Shown here in pieces: positions 36,001 to 45,041 of a stretch of DNA of 64,000 bases (position 1 is the stretch's first letter; each line of letters opens with the position of its first letter). The notes beneath the pieces are model-generated. The model searched no databases and was not told the DNA's origin. It worked only from the letters and a program-made list of their open reading frames with translations. The position numbers and the translations under genes were made by a program. Source of the stretch: Saxidomus purpurata (Eukaryota; Mollusca; Bivalvia; Venerida; Veneridae). The stretch is taken from NCBI GenBank assembly GCA_022818135.1, contig JAFMSR010000003.1:13875325-13939324 (forward strand), written 5' to 3'.

Positions 36001-39000
36001 GTACCTAGATGAGGGGTACTTGGTAGCAGTATCCAGAAGAGGGGTACATGGTAGCAGTATCAACAAGAGGGGTAAACGGTAGCGGCTCCCACAAAAGGGA
36101 TACAAAGTAGCGGCATCCACAAGAGGGGTACATGGTAGCAGTATCAACAAAATGGGTAAAGGGGTGCATGGCAGCAGTATGTGCAAGAGGGGTACATGGT
36201 AGAGGTATCTGCAAGAAGGGTATATGGCAGTGGTATCCACAAGAGGGGTACATGGTAGTCATATCTGCAAGAGGGGTACACCAAAGCAGTATCCACAAAA
36301 GGGATACCTGGTAGCGATATCCGTAAGAGGGGTACATGGTTGCTGTCATATTGTTTATAACGTAATGTCACAAGTAATTCAAAAGAGTCGTCTTACATGG
36401 GTGGGTGTAAGATGAGATTTTCCAGCACTTGCAAAAACTGCAGATATCCCAATCTGGTATGCAAGATATGTTACTGGTTTTTGCTAGATTAGTTGAATTA
36501 ATTATACACAGGATACACATTATACATTTCATTCTCTAGTTGTCAAAGTGTTATCTAAAATGACACATCAGTCTGATCCGGCCATACTTGTTACTATAAA
36601 TAACTTACTTGCTTCTGTAAGACAGTATGAAGCTAGAGCATCCATTGATGCCAACTTTGGTATCCATTCACTTTTCTGATCTTCATTTCCAAACTCATCC
36701 ACCATCCATGCACACATGCTGAAATACAATTAATAATAAAATATGAATTACAATAGGGCCATAGTGGCCCTATATCGCTCACTTGAATTCCATTGCACTT
36801 ACCTAAGGAAGGTCAATTTCGACCCAAGGGGCTTGATTTGTACACAGTTGGTAGAGGACCACTAGACAATGTTACATAACAAATATCTTAACTCTAGGCC
36901 TCGTGGTTAAGGAAAAGGAGATTTTTAAAAGTTTTTCCTATACCAAGTGACCCCCCGGGGCAGGGTCAATTTTAACCCTGGGGCTTTTGAACAAACTTTG
37001 AAGAGGTTCACCAGACACTGTTACACACTACATAATTATCTTAGCTCTCGACCTTTTGGTTTAGGAGAAGATATCTTAAGGTTTTCCTATATATGTCTAT
37101 TTGAAACAAGTGACCCCCTTGGCGGGGCCAATATTGGACCAAGGAGCATGATTTGAACATGCCAAATATCTAAGCTTTAGGCCTTGCAGTTTCAGAGAAG
37201 AAGATTGTTAAACCTTATTAGCCTATGTGAAATCAAGTGAACCCTCATGCACAAAGTGCCAGGTGAGCTAATAACAAAAACTTGTAACGTGGCACAATCT
37301 GTCTGTTCATCAAACAGAGAAAGTGTTGAAAATGTCGTAATGTTATGATGTGCGGACTGGCTTCAGAATCAGCATCATAACTCCAAAATGTAGTTTATCA
37401 AACAATAATCAATGCTTGAATGGATAATATTTCCCAATTGTGATCTATCATATACCATTTCTCTGTCGATTATCTCTTACCCTGAAGTTTGCAGACACCA
37501 ATAAATCATCATAAGTCTGCATCTAAACATGCTTAATATGAGCAATTCACTGCAGTGTCCAAAAGTTCATTCTAGAAAATTCTCAGGATACTTTCTGTTA
37601 CACGAAACTTACTTATGAATACTGATGTATGCAGTTGTACTGACACAGCCCTGTGATAAAGCTTCAAAGATCAGAGACGCATCAGTCCGACTCAAGCCAG
37701 AACCACCAAACTCTTCTTTACAGTAGATAGCACCGAATCCTAAACTGCCAGCTTTCTTCAAAACATCAACAGGGAATGTCTCCTGAAAATTATGAAGTAA
37801 AATGGGTTCCAGCACTCATCTGGGCAGCAATGTAGCCTAATTCATTTGGCATTTCAGTGTGACCCCTTTCACAGATCTGATATTTTATAACTGTCACACC
37901 TTTACACCTAATTTTAAAGTGCTCCATAATGAGCAGAAAGTGTAGTATCAATATTATGTAGAACTGGTGCATAATACCCAATTTACCTTAATACTTCAAA
38001 AAACAATTTTCCTCTCTAAAATGAAGAATATAATATCACTTTAAATGAAAACCTAAAATTTTAAGAAAAATCTCACCACTGTATGAAATCTGAATGTTTA
38101 AACCTAAACATGCAAGTTTACACATAAGGCATGATATGCAGTTTATTTTAATATTTCACTGATGCAGGTGTGTAAATAGGTAAATGTAACTTTGAATGGT
38201 GTTAGCATCATTTGCAAACTTAATTCTATCATGTTAAATCATCAATACATTTAAATATTGGATTTTATTGCATCTATAAGTGCCCAACAGAATATCTTTT
38301 AGGATGTGTTCCCAGCTATTGACACTTCAAAGTGAGACATAGAACTTAGAAGAGGGACAACTTTACAATGTCAACCTGTAAGTCGGTTGGCCTTCGAAGT
38401 GGAAATAGTTAGACAGTGAGACTAAATCAGACTGCACTGAATTGGATGCTGATCATGATCTACACTAAAAGAAAAGGCAGAAAAAAAAGGCAATGTAAAA
38501 TTTGCTAACAACAATTTAACGCTTAAAAGAATCACGAGAATAATAATACCTCCAAGTCCCATTTTGCCATATGTGGTTGCAGTTCATTCTTGGCAAAGTC
38601 TATTGCAACCTGTTGGATCTGTTTTTGTTCCTCATTCAGTCCAAGGGAGGCTACAAGGAAAGTGTAAGTAATCATTTAGTAGAATGATATTACCACAGGT
38701 ATATTAAGCTAGTATTTTCTGGCTGACATATATCATCATCAACTCAATAATCATACAACGCGCCAAAGCTGTTTTCAAATTTCAGAGCTTAATATAATAC
38801 ATAATAAAACTTGGACTTTTGGCCATTTTTTTTTTATGAACACCAGATTTTGAGACAAAGCTGACACGCTCACCTAGGACAGATCCCAAGGTGTTAGTGG
38901 AATATTGCTTACATAACAACTTTTTTTCGAAAGTTACATAACAGTACAATTATTAATTAAGTTAAATTGGCGGTATACCATGGTAGATACCGTGGTATTT

Positions 39001-39416
39001 ATTAAAAAATCGCGGTATACCATGGTTCTTGACGTTACCCAGCTCTACGTGTCTAACTTATCTCACACATTTCTCTTCTAGCCTCAATATTTGGACTGCA
39101 AGACCGACCGATTTTGAAAACTGATATTACATAAATGTCTGTCTTTCTGAAGGGCGGCCGTCGTAAATGTCAAAAAGCCCTGGCGCACAAGTTGTTGGGC
39201 TAATTTCTCTTCTATCCGAATGTTACTCTTATCCGTATTTATGAATACTACTTGAAGTCATCCTAGTGCAATACAAAACTCTATAAAATACTCACGATCA
39301 ATACAGCTCCCCGAAACCCAACTGTCACCGATACTGCGTCTGCTTGTTTTTAAAACCGGCTTATTTTTCCCCAGGAAACTGGCAAATTTCGCGAAGTTTT
39401 GTAAAGCTCTTGCCAT
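24027..39416 (-). CDS. ACAD8: Isobutyryl-CoA dehydrogenase, mitochondrial (11 coding exons)
   Basis: Coding exons (minus): 39416-39296, 38650-38550, 37782-37613, 36718-36609, 35714-35638, 32935-32798, 31817-31682, 30852-30755, 25942-25790, 25382-25280, 24097-24027. All introns are GT-AG and phases join, giving 1278 nt and 425 aa (human about 415). The enzyme is a flavoprotein of the mitochondrial matrix that oxidises isobutyryl-CoA to methacrylyl-CoA in valine catabolism, passing electrons to ETF. Residues 1-32 are basic and free of acidic residues until D31, as in a targeting peptide. [13 protein letters not shown] and [20 protein letters not shown] match this subfamily. Signature 1 (CLTEANHGSD, 163-172) and signature 2 (HGGYGY...RDCR, 377-396) are present. 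The catalytic glutamate is E402 in HQILEG; C-terminal [14 protein letters not shown] is typical. Introns carry many repeats, and a duplicated acceptor lies upstream of exon 9. The subfamily call is by pattern recognition. Confidence 0.96.
24104..24840. mobile_element. Dispersed element in ACAD8 intron 10
   Basis: Begins AACAAGAAGACCAAAATGGCC followed by TTGCTCACCTGAGT and ends in a GACAGACAGACAACATGTGAC-type tail near 24835. The body has repeated TGTGACCTAGTTTTGA and ACATTCTGACCA blocks, as at 28.1-28.6 and 29.5-30.0 kb. Non-coding. Confidence 0.65.
25930..26235. repeat. 156-bp tandem duplication covering the ACAD8 exon 9 acceptor
   Basis: The block GAAATTGTAAATACTGAAAA...TTTGGTAGACATTATGT...AATTTTAAAGCAAGTG occurs twice, offset by 156 bp. 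It contains, on the minus strand, the polypyrimidine tract and CAG of exon 9 plus its first 13 coding bases. A second acceptor therefore sits at 26098, upstream of the real one at 25942 in transcript order. Confidence 0.9.
26475..27037. mobile_element. MITE with perfect 26-bp TIRs, 563 bp
   Basis: The termini ACACCGAACCGCAAAATAAA.. (26475-26500) and its exact complement (27012-27037) are identical over 26 bp, which suggests recent activity. The interior is AT-rich with a GTGCACGTGCAAAACGTGC segment and no ORF. Target duplication is unclear. It lies in ACAD8 intron 8. Confidence 0.85.
27576..28668. mobile_element. GCTCACCTG-family element nested in the 27170 TIR element
   Basis: Starts ACAAGAGGGCCATGATGGCC followed by CTGTATCGCTCACCTG and ends GCTCAGGTGAGCTAAAA. 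It includes a degenerate array (about 27825-28090) of TGCTGTCTGATCATGATCTG units of 35-60 bp, then GTGACCTAGTTTTTGACCCC units and a GGACGACGTCC tract near the end. Confidence 0.75.
29500..30095. mobile_element. Second, truncated GCTCACCTG-family copy
   Basis: The units with CAACCTTTCTGACAAATT, GTGACCTAGTTTTTGACCCC and CATATTCGAACT match 28080-28660 closely. It ends GGACGACGGACGACGGAC and AGCTCAGGTGAGCTAAAA. The left end is missing. Confidence 0.7.
30500..30665. repeat. Degenerate GGTGGTCTGTATTTGGA repeats
   Basis: About eight irregular copies of (G)TGGTCTGTATTTGGATG-like sequence, 15-30 bp apart, lie just downstream of the TIR element in ACAD8 intron 8. Confidence 0.7.
31030..31680. repeat. 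Pyrimidine-rich TATCCTTCCCTACCACAC array
   Basis: About 25 degenerate copies of an 18-20-bp unit on the plus strand fill ACAD8 intron 7. The proline/serine-rich plus-strand open frame (30823-31539) is explained by composition and overlaps ACAD8 exon 8 antisense; it is not a gene. Confidence 0.85.
32170..32740. repeat. Dispersed element in ACAD8 intron 6
   Basis: Shows GCAGACAAGGCTAATTCACC repeats followed by AAGTTTGGTGAAGATCAGATG and GCGGACACAGTGTGGACACC. It is the same family as 21753-22020. Non-coding. Confidence 0.65.
33210..35500. repeat. 39-bp minisatellite, interrupted by a TIR element
   Basis: Units ACATGTAATCACTGTATCTA plus TAGTGGCTGCGTAGCAACT are found at about 33210-33374 (4 copies) and 34964-35490 (about 14 copies). 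The period is a multiple of three, so a minus-strand frame with 13-residue repeats ([13 protein letters not shown]) stays open. It lies in ACAD8 intron 5. The split is caused by the element at 33375-34963. Confidence 0.93.
33375..34963. mobile_element. TIR element of 1.59 kb inserted in the 39-bp array
   Basis: The inverted ends are CAGTGCTCACACTGGCAGT at 33375 and the complement of CAGTGCTCACGCTGTCAGT ending at 34963 (17 of 19 identical). The direct repeat ACATG flanks it (33370-33374, 34964-34968). The array resumes in register, proving insertion. The CAGTG start resembles hAT ends, but a 5-bp rather than 8-bp duplication leaves the superfamily open. Both ends carry AATAATAGCCA/AATAATCGCCA repeats. 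No transposase is recognised. Part of its interior (34440-34550) is related to 17808-17890. Confidence 0.85.
35790..36340. repeat. 28-bp minisatellite in ACAD8 intron 4
   Basis: About 20 degenerate units of the type GAGGGGTACATGGTAGCAGT-ATC-ACAA cover most of the intron. The many short frames on both strands here are artefacts of the array. Confidence 0.9.
36350..36480. repeat. Dispersed repeat, copy 2 (pair at 9170-9310)
   Basis: Contains GAGATTTTCCAGCACTTGC and ATCTGGTATGCAAGATA. It directly borders the end of homology with the pseudogene copy (about 36490). Confidence 0.65.
36751..37270. mobile_element. GCTCACTTG-family element in ACAD8 intron 3
   Basis: Starts CAATAGGGCCATAGTGGCCC followed by TATATCGCTCACTTG and ends CAAAGTGCCAGGTGAGCTAA. 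It has three degenerate units with GACCCCC..GG..GGGTCAATTTT and GTTTTTCCTATA blocks. Confidence 0.7.
38960..39030. repeat. Short GGTATACCATGGTA palindromic repeat
   Basis: CGGTATACCATGGTAGATACC and CGTGGTATTTATTAAAAAATCG then CGGTATACCATGG form imperfect inverted and direct repeats in ACAD8 intron 1. It is probably a mobile-element remnant. Confidence 0.5.
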
Positions 39417-39582
39417 CCCTAACAAATTTGGTTTCTAAATTGAAGAGTCAAAATGAGCGGGAGTTTTAATAACTTGACGCACACCTGTGAGATGACCGTT
39501 TGCGGTACTGATCCTTTTTTCTCATAGTTCATCCGCTACAACACTACAGTAGTATGAACATGTAATAACTGTGACATTTAAA

Positions 39583-40626
39583 AACAAGATGGCCATATAT
39601 CGCTCACCTGGCTACCATATACACGGTCATTAATAGCAGAAAGTGTCAATTTTAACCAGGTGGGGGCTCTGATTTAAACAATCTTCGTAGAGGTCCACTA
39701 CATAATGCTGCATTCCAAATATCTAAGCTCTAGACAAAGTGGTTCTAGACAAGATTTTTAAAGTTTTCCTTATATCAGCCTATATCAAATCAAGTGACCC
39801 CCGGGAAGGGTAAATTTTGACCTGAGGGTCATCATGGATTTGAACTGTCTTGGTACATATAAACTAGGCAGTGATACACGCCAACTATCTAAACTACAGG
39901 TGTTATGGTTTCAGAAATGAAGATTTTAAGTTTTTCCTATATAGCCCTGTGTAAAGCAAAAGTCCCCCGGGCGTGGTCAATTTTGACCAGGGGTAATAAT
40001 TTGAACGATCTTGGAAGCCGACATACACATGTCAAATATCTAAGCTCTTCACATGCATTCCTGTTCTTCAGAAGAAAATTTTAAAAGTTTTTCATATATA
40101 AGTCTATAGATGTAAAAACAACCTCGGGTGGGTTCAATGATTTTGACAAGGGGGTCATAATTTGAGCACTCTTGGTAGAGGTCCACGAAGCAATGTCACA
40201 TACTAAATACCTAATCTATAGGCCTTCTGGTTTTAGAGAAGAAACTTTTAAAAGTTGTTCCTATATAAGCTTATGTAAAACTAAGTTACCCCCGGGCGGG
40301 GTCAATCTATACCCGGGCGTTATAATTTGAACATGGTAGAGGTCAACTATGCAATACAACATGCTAAATATCTCAGCTCTTGGCATTCCTGTTCCGTAAG
40401 TTGAGAAGATTTTAAAAGCTTTTTTCATTTCCGTTGCAATGACAACCAGAGTTCTGCATTGTAATGGAATTATTTTTACAACTATGATAAGGCTTTATGT
40501 TACAACATCCCTGCCAGGTTTAATTAATATTAGCCTAGTGGTTTCAGAGGAGTTGTCGTTTGAAGGAAAATGAGAACGGACGACGTACGACCTATGCCGG
40601 ACGGTGAGCTACACTAATAGCTCACT
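39583..40626. mobile_element. GCTCACCTG-family element upstream of ACAD8
   Basis: Starts AACAAGATGGCCATATATCG followed by CTCACCTGG and ends GGACGACGTACGACC...GGTGAGCT. It has about five degenerate 160-bp units with TCAAGTGACCCCCGGG-like, GTAGAGGTCCAC and CTAAATATCTAAGCTC blocks. It begins 167 bp upstream of the ACAD8 start codon, so it may lie in or next to its promoter. Confidence 0.75.
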
Positions 40627-40744
40627 CTGGTCCATTGCATTCCATCCATCCATCTATACATACAGCTCTATACGGTTTGTATATTATGACCAAATAAATA
40701 GAATTTGCTACACTGGAATGCCTGGTTGTCTCAAAGTGATAAAA

Positions 40745-40826
40745 ATGTACTGTCTGACTTGGACTCAAACCTGTGACCCTTTGCTTACACGGTGAATGCT
40801 CTACCCGGCCGCTTACACATATGTGT
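40745..40826 (-). repeat. tRNA-like SINE head (Thr-type, degenerate)
   Basis: The minus strand reads GGGTAGAGCATTCACCGTGTAAGC (quoted here in parts: GGGTAGAGCATTC, then ACCGTGTAAGC) then GGTCACAGGTTTGAGTCC. These resemble an A box, an anticodon loop of the CTTGTAAG type and a B box (GGTTCGANTCC). Acceptor and T stems do not pair fully, so it is a SINE or pseudo-tRNA and not a functional tRNA. Confidence 0.5.
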
Positions 40827-40829
40827 CCC

Positions 40830-41819
40830 TTTTCATAATCAAGGGTTCTGCTACATCTTTCTTTGGGATATTGCCATACACCTCTAACGAGCGTTATAGA
40901 TAGGGAAAGTGTGGGTCGGTTAGTAAGATACAAGTGAGCAATAAAACCTGATGAAAATCGGCGTGTTATTGGAGAAATTGTATAATCCGACCAACCCTCC
41001 AGTGTCCGTGTGCGTGCATGTGTTCGCATGGTGTTCAATGTTCTTTGCGGAACGACAGCTATATAACAAGTCATATCCACTATTTCGTCAAGGACGCATT
41101 ATCACGCACTATGTGAATGGGTTATTAAGTTTCTGCCAATAAAAATTAATAAATTTTCACGCAATATTCTATATATTTAATTAGTCCATAGGAAAACTAA
41201 TTAACCGGTTTCAAAAACTTGTCAGTATCGATAATGTAAGTTTCACCAGTGTTATAGCAAAGGTCTAACTAACAGTGTGAGCCACTGTTTGTTCGTACGT
41301 TGTATTTCCTTACGCAAATGAAAAATTCTTTATTATTGTGTACTGAACTTTGGTTTTATAATTACTCTTGTTTATTTCTCTCATTAAATAACTATTGTAG
41401 CCTGGCATTACATTTCCTTAAATTTTTGTGTGAATTACATTGGACAAAGCACACGATACCAAATGGAATGATTGTAATTAAAGAATGATTTGGCAAATTT
41501 AACCCTGTGAAGTGACATTTTACTACAAATGCTATTGAATATATAGAATCATTTTGAGATGTAGATATATGATTTCAGTCATACGTTTTCAATTTATGGC
41601 TTTCACGAAACTTTAAATATTAAGTTGTGAATGGTATGATGTCTTTAAAATAACATATTATAAATTAATCCTTGTTTCCAAGTTTCATGTGTGTGCATTG
41701 TTATTGTAATATATAGTTGATCAATAGCTATTCTGAGCTAATGTTTATTGGCTATGATGGATATACAATAAATAAAACTGTGTTTTGGAACAGATACAAC
41801 ACTAGAACTATCACTGAAG
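40830..41819. other. Intergenic, nothing recognised
   Basis: AT-rich and without supported genes. The frame at 40622-41080 on the minus strand overlaps the SINE-like stretch and has no recognisable domain. Confidence 0.4.
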
Positions 41820-42454
41820 GTGATGAATACCCCGCCCCCCCCTCCCCCGAAAACCCCAATGACACAGTACATAAAATGTAATGTTTGATGCTTTAATTAT
41901 TGGACTTGCACTACTAATGCGTCTGTAAAGTATCTTTAAATTCTGACCAGGGGTTTTGGAGATTAAAAGCACACAGGATTTTACTATCCTAAGACCCTGT
42001 GACCTTTGACCTGGTAACCCGAAACATTGATCATGCACAACTAGGCATTGTAATTATCAACTTCTGTGAAGTATCATTAATTTCTGAACAGGGGTTTTGG
42101 AGATTTAGCGTCCACAAAATTTTACTATCCCGAGCCCCTGTGACATTGACCTTTGACATAGCCACCAAAAGCATGGACCATGCACAACTAGGCATTGTAC
42201 TTATCACTTGCATGAATTATTATTACATTCTACCCAGGGGTTTGGGAAATTTAGCGTCTACAATATTTTACTATCTCGGGCCCCTGTGACCTTGACCTTT
42301 AACCTAGAGACCTTATACATGGACCATGCACAACTAGGTCTTGTACTTATCACTTGTGTGAAGTATCTTTAAATTCTGACGGACGGACAGACAAGCTGAA
42401 TCCAGTATACCCCCCCCCCCCCTTACACTTTGTGTTCGGGGGGGGGGTATAACT
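41820..42454. mobile_element. C/G-ended dispersed element with three about 145-bp units
   Basis: The left end is GAATACCCCGCCCCCCCC and the right end GGGGGGGGGGTATAAC, approximately inverted. Inside are three units with CATGCACAACTAGGCATTGT, CAGGGGTTTTGGAGAT and ATTTTACTATCC-GAG-CCCTGTGACC. A GACGGACGGACAGACAAGC tail follows. Confidence 0.75.
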
Positions 42455-42455
42455 A
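42405..42455. repeat. Poly-C/poly-G hairpin
   Basis: GTATACCCCCCCCCCCC and GGGGGGGGGGTATAAC flank a 15-nt spacer (TTACACTTTGTGTTC), giving a very stable stem at the element end. Confidence 0.85.
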
Positions 42456-42613
42456 GATCTTCTGTGTATTGAAATACATATAGTACTTATACACATATGC
42501 TTTAATTATTGCGTGTATTTCTATACATATAACACTGACTTGCTGGGCAGAGGTCTTTGAAGTATGCATGTTGGTGTGCAAGTATAAAATTTGAATATTT
42601 AGATTTGTCATTA

Positions 42614-42710
42614 TGACGTCAAATTGATGCGACGTCATATTGATGCTGATGGTTAAATTGATGCAGATGGTTAAGAGTGACGTCAGATTGATGCTGATGG
42701 TTAAGAGAGT
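42614..42710. repeat. CRE-like sites in a short repeat
   Basis: TGACGTCA at 42614-42621 and 42678-42685 plus a CGACGTCA at about 42630 are interleaved with three copies of TTGATGCTGATGGTTAA-like sequence. It is a possible bZIP-binding cluster, but no nearby promoter is identified. Confidence 0.4.
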
Positions 42711-44227
42711 GTATCACAGAATGCACTGTAACTCGCGTAAATTACATGATCCCAACAACAGAAGCGAAAACTGGCCACATCTATGTATATTTTTTTCAGC
42801 ACGAATGTTTACCACAATCAGTGAAGCATTAACTACGACAAAATAAACGAAAGGCCTAAAGGTCACCACGAACGATGGACTTTTTTTGTCGTTGTTTGGC
42901 ATTTTTGGCGTGTTGTCGTATCTGTTTGTAGGAGGCACCAATATACCAAATTTTAATATCTTGGTCGCCAGAACAACACGCCACACATTTAGATAATTAT
43001 GCGACATCACGACATGGCACAATCGAGCCACCATATTCTAATGAAAATGAAAACTTAAATATAAGACCGAAAGTTAAGTTAATAACAACTACATTAACAA
43101 CCGCCGAACATCGTGATACAATGTAAATAAACGTGTTACTGGCTAATAAAATTAACCTGCTCATAATCATTTTGAATGTGTTATCAAAGAAAGAAAGAAA
43201 GACACTTTCCACAAGGCCGACGCTGGCTGCTGCACGCAGCGGAACACTCACATCTGCGTCCAAATTATAACAATAATAATAATAATAATAATAATGATAA
43301 AAACAACAACAACAACAACTTCATTTAACCACGAAAAAAAGCCTTCGAGCAAAATATACGGAAATTAGCTTTCTTGCACAGTTTGAATAAAAAATATTTC
43401 AATACCGATGTACCAAGTTTCAGTTATCTACATCCACATGGTCCAGTAAGAACAAACTTACAACATTCTGGACAAGTGTACATAAGGCGTCATCTACTCT
43501 AAAATGACGTCATACACCATAATTTGACGTCAACAATCACTTCTGTTTACATGGCCAGTGACTGACAATTGTGGAAATTGTATTCATTTTCTGATATTAT
43601 CGCTTTTTTACCTCTTTCCATGTTATGCTTTTTCATAAGGCATAGCCAAAATAAGAAAAAGGAATCGTTTCGAATCGTTGTAGCCATGGCAATAGTCTTC
43701 TAGAATGTTGAAACAAACCAGATGATTCTGTGCAGGAAATTTAATAGCTATGAGTTTTAAAATTTTGGTTTGTACTTAAAGAGAGTGACAAGAAAACCCA
43801 CAATTGTTTGTTGTTTTAAACAAATTATTGTCGAAAAATGTATCAAATCTCCTAAAATGCCCGAAGGCCGCTTCATTATGTGAACATACAACATGACTTA
43901 AGAAATACATGTACATGTATGTAATGAATATCAAAGTAAATCAGAACGCCTGTTGATTGGTTAATCTGGGATAATTTGAATTACTGTGACACAGTTGGTC
44001 AACTGGAGTAATTTGGAAGCCACCTGGAAGCCGACCTTGATTGTAACTGCATTAATATAAAACAATTGCTTGTTACTGCATTTAAACAAAAACAATCTGG
44101 CGGGATTCCTACAAAACTCGACCCTGATTGTTACTGCATCGGATACAAACTGTTGCTTGTTTCAAGCTTCATTAACACAAAACAGGATTGGTAATTCCTT
44201 CGGACCCCGCCTTTGCTGGTTATTACA
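42711..44227. other. Intergenic with AAT and AAC microsatellites
   Basis: No gene is seen. A run of AATAATAAT then AACAACAAC sits at about 43266-43320. CTTGTTACTGCATT motifs repeat from about 44068 on both sides of the following TIR element. Confidence 0.45.
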
Positions 44228-44230
44228 TTA

Positions 44231-45038
44231 TGCTGTGTTCTCACCGCCGATCAGATCAACTCGATCAAGCACGATCAAGCGATCGGGTACCGGTCTAGCT
44301 CGGTCTGCATGCGGATCGGGGGTGGTCGGAGCGGTCTACCTTGGTCGGCATGGCTCGGGCTTCCTGCGAATTTTTGACAAAAATGTAAAAATCGAGTAGC
44401 GATCGAGTAGATAAGCGGTCGAGAAGCGATCGTATAGTGATCGAGTAGAAGATCTAGTGATCGAGAATAAACGTGAACGATCTAGTTTGGTCGGGTATAC
44501 ACTCTACCCGATCTGTACACGATCATCTCGACTTCTACTCGAGCATTATCCGATCGCAACCCGATCAACTCGACCTCTGTTCAATCTATTGTCCAGAATA
44601 ACTAGACTACTACCCGACTGCTACACGACCACACCGATCGCTTCCCGATAGTTATTCGACCATACACGAGTTCACGTGACCTAAACAAATATAGATGTAA
44701 ACTTATTGTTGGTGTCTCTAAACAATTCGATACACGACTATTCACGACTCGATTACGATCATTACGATCGGTCGGGTGGAAATCTGGCAACGATCGAGCA
44801 GAGGTCCAGTTAGTCTAGTTGAGATCGTGTATGACACGCGTATAGGTCTGGGTGATCGAGAAGAAGTCGGGATGTTGGTCGGGTTGTCGTCGAGAAGAAC
44901 TCGTAAAAAATCGTGTAGGGTCGACTTGAGGTCGTGTAGGAGTCGGAAGTGCATTTAATCCAGCTTGGTCGGGTTTCATCGGGGAATTAATGTGATCGGG
45001 ACGATCGAGTTGATCTGATCGGCGGTGAGAACATAGCA
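44231..45038. mobile_element. GATC-dense TIR element with TTA duplication, 808 bp
   Basis: The left end TGCTGTGTTCTCACCGCCGA and the complement of the right end (TGCTATGTTCTCACCGCCGA) match 35 of 36 over the full repeat. TTA flanks both sides (44228-44230, 45039-45041), as in PIF/Harbinger. The body has 26 GATC sites by my count, mostly in GATCGAGTAG, CGATCGAG and CCCGATC contexts. Short frames inside code for nothing recognisable. It is inserted in a row of CTTGTTACTGCATT repeats. Confidence 0.85.
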
Positions 45039-45041
45039 TTA

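Noticed and set aside
40622..41080. 152-codon minus-strand frame
   Set aside because: Overlaps the tRNA-like SINE stretch and has no recognised domain.
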